Shown piece by piece: positions 25,877 to 37,600 of a DNA stretch of 64,000 nucleotides (the stretch's first letter is position 1; every line of letters starts with the position of its first letter). The position numbers and the translations under genes were made by a program. A model generated the notes under the pieces. That model did no database searches. It was not told the DNA's origin and was given only the letters and a program-made list of their open reading frames with translations. This stretch comes from Callipepla californica brunnescens (lineage: Eukaryota > Chordata > Aves > Galliformes > Odontophoridae): positions 4,840,505-4,904,504 of the forward strand of contig JALIRH010000039.1 in assembly GCA_023055505.1 (NCBI GenBank), given 5' to 3'.

Positions 25877-28196
25877 CCATAGAGAGGAGTAATGGAATGA
25901 GGAGTAACAGAACTAAGAGTGATAAATGAGAGCTGAGCAGCAGTGATGGTGATTCTGGTCCTTGCAGTGACCTAGTGGGTACCATGCCCGGGATGTTTCC
26001 TGCCCGCTGGACCTCCTGCTCCTCACACACCACTGCCCCAAATCCCCCCTTAGTTTGCCTAGTCGCAATTCATATTCTACATGCATTAAAGGCCCACGGT
26101 TGAGCGTCCTAGGCAAGATGATTTTGAAGATCTCCTCTGCCATTCATTTATTATTCTTTAATATTAATTTGCATCACCGGAGGTCTGACACCTGTCACGA
26201 CGAACGAGCCTTTCAACCCAGAGAGGCACCGGGAATTTGTAACTGACACACGTTGACTTGGGAAGAAAAAGCAATTTATTATTTTTTAAAGGAATGCATA
26301 ATGAAAAAAGGATCCTGGCTGAGCTCTCTCCGTTAGAGATGGGGCTTTAAGTGATTGGAATAGAAAAACCTTTGCAGTAGCCATGTTTAAAAGCAACCGC
26401 AAAGAAAGGGAGCTGGATTAAAAGGACAGAATTTTCTGAGACCATTAGGAAAATTTCAGGCCTCCTTTGAGAGAGCTGCTTGATCATCACCAATTTCCCA
26501 GCTCAGAATTTCTTTTTATGGCGTTAAATACAATACTTCAAAGCCCGTACATTGTGCTTTAGTCCTACAGGAGAACTCTGGCGGGCATCTGGAAGCCATC
26601 TGAGTGCTGAGCAGTGCTCAGCTCGCTCCCTGTGCCAGGAGGGACAGCACACCTGCGGAGCAGGTGACGCACCTTCCTCATAGACGAGAACTGCACAAAC
26701 AGTGCAACAAGGGCACAGAATGTCTGCGTTCCTCACACAAGGGCAAAAGGCAGCATATTGAGACAAATCTAAGCACTGGACACGATTTAGAGAGGATTCA
26801 GAGGAGGCCTGGATGGCATGCTAAGCCTGCGGGTACTGGGCTCACCAGCGGCTGCGCTCTCACTTGCAGATGCTCAGTATCTTAACTCCATCATCAATAC
26901 CCGATGGATCCGGTCCTTACGTCCAATAATCTGATTCACTCTGCACACACCCCCAGTGCCAAGAAGGATTTCCTCATTTACTGCAGTACGTGCCCAATCA
27001 ATGGGAGAACTCACTGTCACACTTCTGCTAACAGAGATTCTCAAAGTGCAGTGCTCCCAGCGCTGACGTTTGGACCGTGCTCTCCATTTCTCTCCAGCAT
27101 AACCTGGAGAGCACGTGGCCACGGATCTGTGAAGGATACAGGAGGATATGCAGCCAGAACCGCTGCAATTTGGTGCTGACACACAGGCCTCAGGTATCCA
27201 CAGCCAAAATCCTGCTCCAAGACCTAGCAATGTGAATAATCCCTGGAATATTGGGATGCCTCACTGCAAAGCCGGGCATTTAAATGGTGATGGGAGATTA
27301 ATAACACCTTTCAGGAGAGGACAATCATTCATTGAATGCGGCCAAACCAGCACTTATTTAAAGGACATTGTTTCAACAACAACTCAATTAGCAATTAGTG
27401 GCTGAGCCAATAATCCAAAGGCAGCTCTATTTTATTTTCAGTAATTAACATCTGGCAACTACGCCAACTTGTAGAACTTGTGTTTTACGGGGAGGGGGCA
27501 GAGAGAAGGGCACGGATGGATATCCCATGGGGGCTGGTGCTGGGGTGGGGAGGAGTGCAGGGGCTGAAGGTGGGAGCTGCACGGGGCAGCACTGGCACTG
27601 AGCAGGCAAAAGCAGTGCTGGAAAAAGAGACCCCAAACTTCCCTGCTCACAGAAAGCTCTTGGCTCTGCTGAGCACTGCCCCCGATTTTGCTCACCCCCA
27701 GTGCAGTGCTGGTGAATGCAGCCTGGTGGTTCTCTGAGCAGAGTGCCTGGGGCAGTGCAGCTCCCAGGAACACTGAGTCACTGCTCAGGCACAGAAGGAG
27801 AATTAGCATTAGGCATAAAAATTGCATTTTGCCAGTGATGGACAATACAAACCCAGTTCCTCTTTGCAGCTTTTCAACAAATATTTGCCCTTTCTTTATA
27901 TATGTAGTTAGATTGCTTTAATAAGGCTAGCCTGCTCCATGCAGCAGAACCAATCCATACTTATTATTTTTCCAATAAAATACAGTTTTCTTCCACCACT
28001 GTGCAATCGCAGCCAATTCCCCACACCTTATTTCTTCCTAGTGCTATTTAGCTAGCACCATTGTTCCATTTTATAATGGTGTAGGAATAAAATAAGTGAA
28101 CTTCTCGATGAAAGCTATCTGAATTAACACGAAGAAGCAGCTGAAAAGCAACATGCTTTCACCCCAAGGAACACCAAGCTCTGTGGCTGTTGCTTT
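25877..28196. other. Intronic sequence with candidate conserved noncoding blocks
   Basis: The segments 26260-26520 and 27230-27480 are AT-rich and motif-dense (for example CTCAATTAGCAATTAGTGGC near 27383-27402), so they are enhancer candidates. A hairpin CTCTCCAG / CTGGAGAG with a 6-nt loop lies near 27091-27112. No protein-coding feature is seen. Confidence 0.45.
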
Positions 28197-28645
28197 CACA
28201 GAATCGTAGAACCATGGAACAGTTTGGTTGGAAGGGTCCTTAAGCATCACAGAATGGTTGAGTTAAATGGGAGCCAGGGCCTCTCAGCCCCCCACCCCCA
28301 GCTCCAGCTGCCCAGGACTCACTCACGGCCTCGGGCACCTCCAGGGATGGGGTACCCCCAGCTCTGGGCAGCAGTGCCGGGCCCCATTGCCCATGTGACC
28401 CAAATCTCCCTTCTCCTTTAGCTGAAAGCCGTTCCCTTGTCCTGTCATTCTGCCCATGTACAAAGCCATTCTCCTGGTTATCAGCTCCCCTCAGGCACTG
28501 AAGGCTGCAGTGAGGTCTCCCCGCAGCCTCCCCCAGTCTGCACACCCCCAGTTCTCAGCCTGTCCCATACGGAGGTGCTGCAGGCATCCCCATGCCCTCC
28601 TGCAACTCCGCTGCCACAACCCCACGTCCCTCTCGTTCCAGTGTG
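28197..28645 (-). mobile_element. CR1 LINE, 5'-truncated, degraded
   Basis: On the plus strand it starts CACAGAATCGTAGAACCATGG, then GTTTGGTTGGAAGGGTCC. It continues with AAGGCTGCAGTGAGGTCTCC and TCTCAGCCTGTCCCATACGG. This is the antisense CR1 order from the 3' end inward. Small insertions and losses interrupt the RT frame. Confidence 0.87.
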
Positions 28646-31426
28646 CTGTTCCATCCCAGCTGCATCGTGCACAGTTGTTATTTTTTACCCTGATTTCCTT
28701 CTTTTACTTCTAGAGGAATAATTACAGATAGATGAAGAGGATCCTGGCTGAGCATGTGCCGTCCCATGGAGCCTCCTGACAGCGGTGACCTGTCCCAGTG
28801 GGCTCGCTCTGCCTCATGTGCTGCTGCCCATGGGATCACAGAGCACAGCGCAGCTCTGCTCGGAGTGAACCCGCAGTGATGAGGCACACACAACCCCTGC
28901 TCCCCATCCCACTGCCCCTGTGCAGCCCAACAGGAGCTAGCGCAAAAACTGCTGACAGAGCTTCTTTAAAAGTCTTGCAGGAACCAAAGATGCCCGATTA
29001 CAAATCTGTTGGTTTTGAGAACATACTTCAAAGCGAATGAGAGCTCGCACTGAGAGAAAGAAGATAACACCAGGCATTTTTGTTGTCTTCTCTTCATAAT
29101 GATTAGGCCATAAGTGAAAACCTGGATCAAAGTAGGAGGTAGGAGAATAAGACTGGCAATCGGAAAAGGAAAACCGATCCACGCGATGCTAACGACCCGG
29201 CAGGCTGTGCAGGATCTATTAATGGTGCTGCTAGAAGGAGGAGCTGTGGCTGCAGCTCCTCGGATGTTGCTTTTGGAGCCTTCAGCACCCACGGGGCTAT
29301 GCACACTGCACTGGCACGTTCCCTCCCACCAAACCTAGCTGCCCCATGTCCTGCTGCTGTTCTGCCTGTCATCCCCATCCCTGTCCCCATCTCCAGCCCC
29401 ATGCAGCACTCAGTGATGCCCTGCTGACAACGGCTAGCAGTGGGCTCTGAGCTGAGAGGCTCAGATGGATGAAGATCCTCTGAACACACAGTGTTGTTAA
29501 AGCTCGCTCTTAATGGAGTATTTCTGTGAGCACACTCCTCTTCCAGCTAGCGGGAAGGAGCAGCGCTGCTGCTGGCTCACAGCGTGCTTCGACAGACAAA
29601 TTCAGACTCGCTGCAAACACTTTGCCATGGGAAAGGACAAAAGTCTCAGAAGGCAGAGAGCTAAGATGGAGGAAGGAGAAAGAGTATTCATTTCCCGCAG
29701 CCAGAAGAAGCCTTCGTTCAGCAGGGAGACACCTGGACCCGCCGCACCGCACACGGAGGTCTGTACTGCTGGATCTTCCTCCGTCAAGTTCAGAAGCGGA
29801 TGGAATTGGTGAAAGCTATCGAGATTTCTGCCCAGAAAAAGGATGCTCTGCCCTGCAGTAACATATAATACACGCTTTTGTGCTTTGTGTGAGCAGTATT
29901 CACCCTTTTAAACTGCTGCAATTGCACTGACTGCAGTGGAAATGAAGACAGACCCATGTATTTTATTTTTGCAGCCTTGTGACTTCTTTAACCAATGAAA
30001 GAAAAACCCACCTTGGTGGCTCCTGCCCTCCTGACCCTCCTGCAGGTACCCAGACACTGCACATTCCCCAGGAGCAGGACCCTGGGGGCTGTCCCACCAC
30101 ATCCCACTCTTCCTTGACAAATGTCACAATTAAGTGTAAGAATGGGTCCAGGACTGCCTGAAGATGTGGCACTCGGGACGCAGCCTTGAGAACCCGCCCT
30201 GCAGGTGAGAACCCACACTGTGCTGGCTGCCAGCCCCTCTGCAGCAGCACAGCACCAGGGCCCAGGTGTGCTGCAGGATGCACAGCTGGCCTGGCACAGC
30301 CACAGAGGACACAAAGACAAGTTCTGATGGGCCTGTGCAGGGCAGGCCACGACGAAGGGCACTTTTAGGACTGTAAGTCTGTGCTTGGCTATAACATCAC
30401 AGCCAACAGAGTGCTGTTCTCATTGAGAGTGCAAGGGGAGGCTCAGGTGCATGCCTCAATCAGCAAACCCAGCTCCTAGCTGCCACGAGTAATGCCAGGT
30501 GTGAAAACCCCAACTGCACGGAGTGTTTCCCTCATCACATGTGGCTTTGGAAGAACAGGAGGAAGAGCACAATTCTGCCCAGATCATTAGAGAAATAATT
30601 TGATTGCCAGCCCATGGCAAACCAGTTCAGTGTTATATTCCCTCAGAACAACATGACAATATCTCCAAATGAAACTCTGCCTCCATGAAGTCACATTGAA
30701 GCTGAGCAAGGATTTCTCGCTTTCACATACATGTTACAGAAATTAGCAGGCAACAGAAACACTGTGCTGCTTCTCAGGCTTGTGAACATGACAAAGGACC
30801 CTTCATATCAGCCACAACCTGTGGACTGAAACTCAGAAGATAAGGTTTAAAAACGCTCGTGGATTCCAATGGTAGCAAGGTTAAACACACCTAAAGTGCC
30901 TGAAGATGAAAGCCAAATTTAGGAAGTGGCTCCTCAGCAAGATTAAATCCCCATCAAAACGAATGGAAGCTGTTTGCTCAGACGATCCTTACAGACAGGA
31001 ACAGCCATCTGCCTTCATGCTTCAGGCTCTGAAATACAAGCTCCAGCCACTGCTCCGTGGGGCGGGCTCACAGGAAGGACAGTGTGAGCAGCGATGCCTG
31101 GGAGCTGTGTGCTGAGCTGTACGGACCAACCTCACCACGCTGGGTGCTCAGCAGACATAGTTCTCCTATTAATGCAGAGAACGAGTGAAAAATGACCAAA
31201 AATAATTCAAGAGGACACTCAGAGATCTGCTCTCCTACCCAAAACTAAAGCCAGCCACTGTGCAGCGCTCAGCGACCTCAGTACCTCTCCCTGCTGCCGT
31301 CACTGTGCTTATCCAAACGCTTCTTCTCCCTGCTCTCGCTGTCCTATTTGCACTGCTAGTGAGGGCTGCCCACCCTGCTGCCACGGTCCTTCTAGCACAG
31401 CCCGGAGAAAGCTCAGGGAATCTGCT
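28646..31426. other. Intronic sequence without recognised genes
   Basis: Two overlapping plus-strand frames at 29513-29861 are arginine-rich but match nothing I recognise and have no splice or start context to support them. The remainder looks unique. Confidence 0.5.
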
Positions 31427-31545
31427 GGGAGTCACAGGATCACTGACGTTGGAAGCATCCATGTACCACCAACAGCCCTCACTTAACCATGTCCCTGAAC
31501 ACAGCGTCTCAACGCTCCTTGAACACCTCCAGGAACTGTTAAATG
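31427..31545 (-). mobile_element. CR1 LINE 3'-end fragment, degraded
   Basis: GAGTCACAGGATCACTGACG and GTTGGAAGCATCC, then AACCATGTCCCTGAACACAG and CTTGAACACCTCCAGG correspond to antisense CR1 (AGAATCACAGAATGG, GTTGGAAGGGACC, CCATGTCCCT, TTGAACACCTCCAGG). Confidence 0.78.
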
Positions 31546-34532
31546 ACAGAGGTGCAGCAATGAAGTGCATTTCCCACGCCGTAAAGAAGCCCGTGTGTCT
31601 CCAGCAACTTTTATGGTTAAGGTTCGGAAATTCTTTTTCAGTTCAAAAAGCGGTAAAATATTTTTGTTTGAATCCTCAGAACAAACTCAACAAGGGAGAA
31701 AGGTTTGCAAATGAGGGAAGGGAAATTAAGCCGGGGGACGTGGAGGATGTATTATGTTTTGTATCTGCTTCTAATTACTAACACTAATCATCTCTATTAA
31801 TAACAGGTCAGCTGCCTTATTTGTCAAGAATACCGGCTTCAATCATCTCAGATGTGAGGAGCAACTGCCGCGATTTCTGCTAATGGTTTCTTATGCACAC
31901 TGTTTGCCATTAGTCCTAATGGGAAGGATTAAACACGGGCGTTGTGGAGATGCTGCAGCACCGAATGGGGCCGTGCAGGACCCCCCCAGCGGGCAGCAGC
32001 ACCAGGGGAAGCAGCGCCCGGCTGGAGCCAGGACCTGCCCATTCCCCATCTCCTGGAGCTAACAGCTAGGGTCCCAGTTTGTAGGGGGAGGTTTTCAAGT
32101 TCAAGCAGTTATCTTTTTCTGTTCCCACAAATAGGAATTGCGGGATGCTGTTAATGACAGCTTTGATACCTCTAATTAATAGCAATGGCAGCCACTACAA
32201 AGCAGCACGCACGTTCTGTGCACATCTGGATGGCTGAGAATGCTCTCCTCCATCCCAACACCTCCTGCGCTCACCTCCCTTGCCCTGCTAGCACTGGGAC
32301 GGGATCACCACCACCTCCCCCAGTGCTCCAGGCGTGATGGTCACTGAGCAATAGGAAGGGTGAACAGATCATACACGTTTCAAACCTTCCCAGGGAACGA
32401 GTGAAGATTTCTCATTTCTAACTTTTGTACTTCGTATAAGACTTGATTGTTGTCGTCCTCCAGAAATTAACATACAGCCAGAGATAACAAATTCCAGCAA
32501 ACCAATTTAGAACCCCAGAGCAAAATAATTGATAAATGTTTAAAGCAATAAAAAACAACCCTAAAGAGTTAGGCTTCAAGGATTCATGAGAATAGGCTGC
32601 AGAACATGCATTTACATTTCAGACACATATTCATTCTTCTCGCAAAGTACCGAACACAATATTTATATTCATTTTGCAGTACTGGCAGAGCTGATTGATG
32701 TGAACCTATTCATATTTAGATAACCTATGAATCAACAAAATAAAAATCCTCATATTAAGAAGAAGAATGGAAGAAAGAGAAGGAGAAGATACCAACTTCA
32801 TCTCCTGCAGCAGCGGCCCGTGGAAGCTCCACACCGCTGTGTGTTGGTGTCACACAGCCCCTGCCCTGCCAGGCCTGGATGCAGTGCCCCAAAGAGGGGA
32901 TTGCTGGCAAACAGAGCACGGAGGGCTCATCAGAGCACCACAGCCTTTGGGAGGCATGCAACCACCTTGAGAAAAGCACCAAATCCCCCAGCAGAGGAAC
33001 AACGCACAGAAACGTGTCAGCACAGGTCTGGATGGGGACGATGTAAGCTACAGGGACTCAGAGGGATGTGGTGAAAATGGATGCGATACAAATGTTCACG
33101 AGAGGTTGGATTCTGTGGAGGAACTGGAGCAGGCATCTGTTCTGCAATGAAGCTTCGCTTTGGAAAACACTTTGGGTTGCTGTGCAAATTTAATTATGTG
33201 TTATCTTATGAAAAGAAGCTCTTCTGTGAAAACATCTGCAAATTTTCACACTCTTCCAAGCTTTCTGCATTTATTTATTTCCTTTTCCAAACACCCTTTG
33301 GTTGCTACGGATGAAGGATGATGTTTAAAATCTATTCTGTGCTTTAAATGTAGTCTTGAAATCGAAACCTCTGCCCATTTGTGGGCAGTAATGGATCCTC
33401 AGGTGGAGAGGAGCTTCCACAGAGAGCTCAAATCTCTGAAGCCAACATGAAACAAGGCGAGAAGGAACGGCCCAAGAAGAAAAGGAATTAATGGAGCAGA
33501 TGTGGCGATATAAATGTTCATACTATAGAAACCCAAGCATTTGGTCCTCTCCAAACTGTACAGAATTATAACAAAACCCAGCACGAGACTCATGGATCCA
33601 CTACTCATAATGCAATCCATCAAGCCAAACTCTGAATACACAGATCTGAACAACAACGGTGTGTTTAGACTTGTACAAAGCACAGGGCCTGGATGCACAA
33701 CTGCTGCAGACAGCTTGCTCTGGAGAGCAGGACATGAATCAGGAGATCAACAGCACGGGCTGGAAAGCTCCTCTGGATGTCCCCCTGCTGTCCCTCTCCC
33801 CCACAGCCTCATCCATCACCATGTGCTGCTGTTGGACGGTGCTCCACTGGCAGAGGGAACCTGGCCCGGAGGAGGTGTAAGCTTTGCCCTGTGTTGTATC
33901 GTCTTAAATCCATTTCACAGGGGTGCTCAGCAAAAATGGGACTGCCATCTTCCAGTTGTGGGCTTACCAAGAGCACCACAAGCATAACTGTAAAGCAATC
34001 AGGCTGCGACTGGCAGAAATCAGCGTATCGTGACTGCCATGAATATTTCTCTGTAGGATTAATTCTTATTATCACTTGGAAATGATTTTATATAGCTGGT
34101 ATTGATTTCTGAGAGCTGCTTGCATTTTAAATCGCATCTACACGCTTTTCATTTACAATTCAATGTACTTGATCATGAAGGCACAACAGTACCGTGTTCT
34201 CATCGCGCACAAATAACCGCTTGCACCATGCCAACGAGAGCAGTGTGAGCTCCATGGGCACGAGCTCACATCGAGAGCTGCCTGCATGGCTCAGCTCGCT
34301 TTGTGGCAGCACAGCACGCCGCATCCACTGCACTCAGCACTTGTTTCAACTTTCCCCATTGAAAAATAAAATGGTGCAATGAGATGTGAACAGTGGGGCT
34401 CAGTAGGTGAGACACGGCTTCCGTGGAAAGCAGGGCTGCAGGGCAAGCGTGAGCTGATGTGCCTTTGTTGCTTTTGGAAAAGTGATCCGGAGGAATTGGA
34501 ACAAAGCTTGACGTACAGTGATCCCCTACATC
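31546..34532. other. Intronic sequence with one candidate conserved block
   Basis: The segment 31730-31935 is AT-rich, with TCTAATTACTAACACTAATC and an E-box CAGCTG, and is an enhancer candidate. The segments 32120-32180 and 32400-32720 are also AT-rich. No gene-like frame was identified. Confidence 0.45.
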
Positions 34533-34650
34533 CACAGAACCACAGAATCATTCTGCTTGGAGAAGACCTCTGAGGTCCCAGTCCACCCCCAGCCCACCAT
34601 GACCCCACCCATGTCTCTCAGTGCCACATCCCCTCGGTGCTGGAACACAC
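34533..34650 (-). mobile_element. CR1 LINE 3'-end fragment
   Basis: CACAGAACCACAGAATCATTC, AGAAGACCTCTGAGGTCCC, CCAGCCCACCATGACCCC and TGTCTCTCAGTGCCACATCC follow antisense CR1 order starting at the element's 3' end. Confidence 0.88.
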
Positions 34651-37600
34651 TCTGGGACTTCATCAACCTATTCATCAAAGAGAGAAAACTCATCAGGTCA
34701 AAGTGACAGAAAACATGCCTGCACCTCTTAGGAGATCCACAAAGGCCATAAACACCCATAAACAGAGCCATCTGCATCTGTTCCATGATTCAAACATTTC
34801 CACAACATGACTCCACTGCAAAGGAATTTGGTCATGGGGACAAAGAGGTTTGCTTAGCTGCTCCTTGGGCATGAAAACTGCTGCGTGATCAGGGTTTTGC
34901 ATTCAGCCTGATGGCAGGACATTGCACAGGTAAGTGTCTATACAGACCGCAGGGTATCGGGCTCCCTTCACCTCTGAGGCCATTTCATAATGAAAACTGC
35001 TCCTCATAATTGCCTAAGGTTCTTGACAGGCATAAAGGTACACCATTAACTTTCTTTTCTTTTCCTATTAAACATCCCATAAAATGATGATTTGAAACTC
35101 AAAACCAGAAAACATCTTAAAAAGGGTACTTTCTGTTCCTGATTCTTCTGATGCAGAGGACTGATACCACCGTGTTTGTGGGGCAGCTGCAGTGCTGCTG
35201 CACCTCAGCAACCTGCAGCTGGAATCTGAGAGCGTGCACATGGCCTGAAGCCAGCCTGCTCCTTGTGCTACATAAAAATAGACCCTACTTGAACACCGCC
35301 AGGAAATGCATCAAAGCGTGGCTTTGGTCAGATGGCTTTCAGTCAGTGCTCAGTCACCTGCTCAATGGGTGCAATCAGAAATTATATCCTCCTGGAAAGC
35401 ACACTGCTCGGTCAGACCTTCAGCAAGCGTCTGCCCACACATCACCAAGTGCTGCTCGCAGACACAGAGCTCTCCTGGGCCAACCTGTACATCAGTCAGG
35501 ACAGCAATGAGCAGAGAGCCTCAGATGGAAGCCTGCCTAGCATCGCCTTGCTGCTTGTTCTGCATTTGCTGGTCTCCCAAAGAAAATGGTGAAACATTAT
35601 GTGCTCAACTTCCCCAAACTCGCGGTTTCATCAGCTACTGGAGGGGCCTGACAGTCGGCCAGCTGCTCTGCATGATGGCTGAGTGCCGCACTACAGTGTT
35701 TGTTCATCAGCTCTAATTGTTTGGGATGGTGCACACGGCACACGAACACTCAATCGGGAGCTGCAAACAGAATTAGCTCGAATCCCTTCAGGAATCCGAG
35801 AACACACTGAATCACAGAGAATTCATCAAAAGATTTCCTTTGTAGTGTCTATGATCCAAGCGTGGTTATATGGTAGTTTACATCTCTTTGTTTTTCCAGA
35901 GCAGAGGGTTTGCTGTGGTTGGAAAGCTGAAGCACTTTAAAGTTGTGTTTGCTTTACCAACTACAGAGCCGTTGTCCATAACCTCAGCACCCGCTGCCAC
36001 TACACGATCCCGTGAGTGCTGTGTGCTCTGCTCTTGGAGCCGTTCCCTTCGGAGCAGGCAGGAGCATCCCGAGCTCCAGCCCACCTGATTCACTGCTTTT
36101 CCCTCCTGGAGAAGCCACCCAGCCTGGAGATGGCAGAGCCGTGGGGCTGCTCTGCAGGGCACTTCACTGCAGTGCTCATCTGCAGCCACAGCTGCTAATT
36201 AGTTCTCACAACGAGGGTAAATTTGTCAGCATTCCCTTACCCTGGTTTGAAAACCAATGACAAAACTGCACACGCTTAAAACTACCTCTGTATTGTTGGA
36301 GTACTCATCTAGCATCTTGTTAGTAGCTTCCCTTCATCTTACAGCTTTAATTAACAGCTCCAGTCTGGGATTTACCTATGACAGCCAATGGGTGAGGAGT
36401 GGTAGCTAATGAATTATTCAACAAAATAAGAGACTCGGAGTTCTTTCCCTGCCCGGGACTAATACACACTTCATTAGCAACTATTTTCACCTGTGACAGC
36501 CACAGGTACCTCGCAGACTGAACTGCTACGCTCACCTGAAATGGGTTCTCTCTACGTCCACATTAATGTCAAACCCACAGTTTTACTTCTATAGAGATTA
36601 CATTAATGGTGACAGCTAGTAAATTGGGTCCTCAGGATTATGGGATATCTTCATTAACCCTTGGTAATGCCAGGAAGAGCTGTGCAGTGCCCTCAGGACC
36701 AGGCAGGTGCTGCCCCATAGCATCACGATGCACATCCTCCAAGCCAAGATGTAACCACCTTCCTAACAACTGTAACAGCACACGGCACGTAGCATGTATA
36801 CACGTGCTACATTCTTACAGAGGAAAGCAATACAGCATGCACCTACAACCACTGCAGCATGCTGAAGCTGCTGGAAGTTGATCAGTCAGAATGTGGTACC
36901 TGAGCACCGAATGCATTGCGTTGTACAGAACACAAATCCATAGCCAACTTGTGTAAGCTATAGCAATAAATCAGAGCCAGCAATGGGCCATACCCAAATC
37001 TCTGTGACACAGCAGCCCTGCTGCAGCGTATCCCCAGAGGACAGCAAGCTAGCTCTCTGAGGATATTGATCTGCTTCACTGTTCTTCCCTAATTGCCACC
37101 AATGCAGTCCCCTCCAATTAGCCTGCTCGGCTAACGGCTCTCCCGGCATTCATTATCCAGGCCAGTGACAAAGTGGAAGTCTACCAAAGAAAGAGCCCAG
37201 AAGAACACAAAAACAGAGCAGCAGTGACTGCTCCTGGCATTTTTTGCTTTACTTGCAGCATTTAGACACGCATCCATGTCCATGGGGCACAGTGCATCAC
37301 ACAGCACCCACCTGTGCCAAGACATTGCTTCTGGAACCAGCTCAAAAAGCACCGCCTGCCCCGGCGTAACGATACAACCAGCGATTAAAGATAAACTGAA
37401 CTGCTTATTTATAGAAAGGATTTGTGGGTGTGGAAACAGAGGGTGCGTGAATAAAGAACCGTGGGGGAGAAAAAGCACCGAACGCTTTCATTTGCCAGGC
37501 AGACTCCACAGGCGGCAATGGGAGCGCCCTTTCCCGACAGACTCAGTATTGATCCCACACTGATGGTTTTTCCAGGTGACTTTAATCCACTTAACACAGC

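Noticed and set aside
26770..26850. CR1-like phrase GATTCAGAGGAGGCC
   Set aside because: The resemblance is limited to about 15 bases and the flanks do not follow CR1 order.
30150..30190. GAAGATGTGGCACTCGGGAC resembling a CR1 3' region
   Set aside because: The match stops after about 20 bases and no terminal repeat follows.
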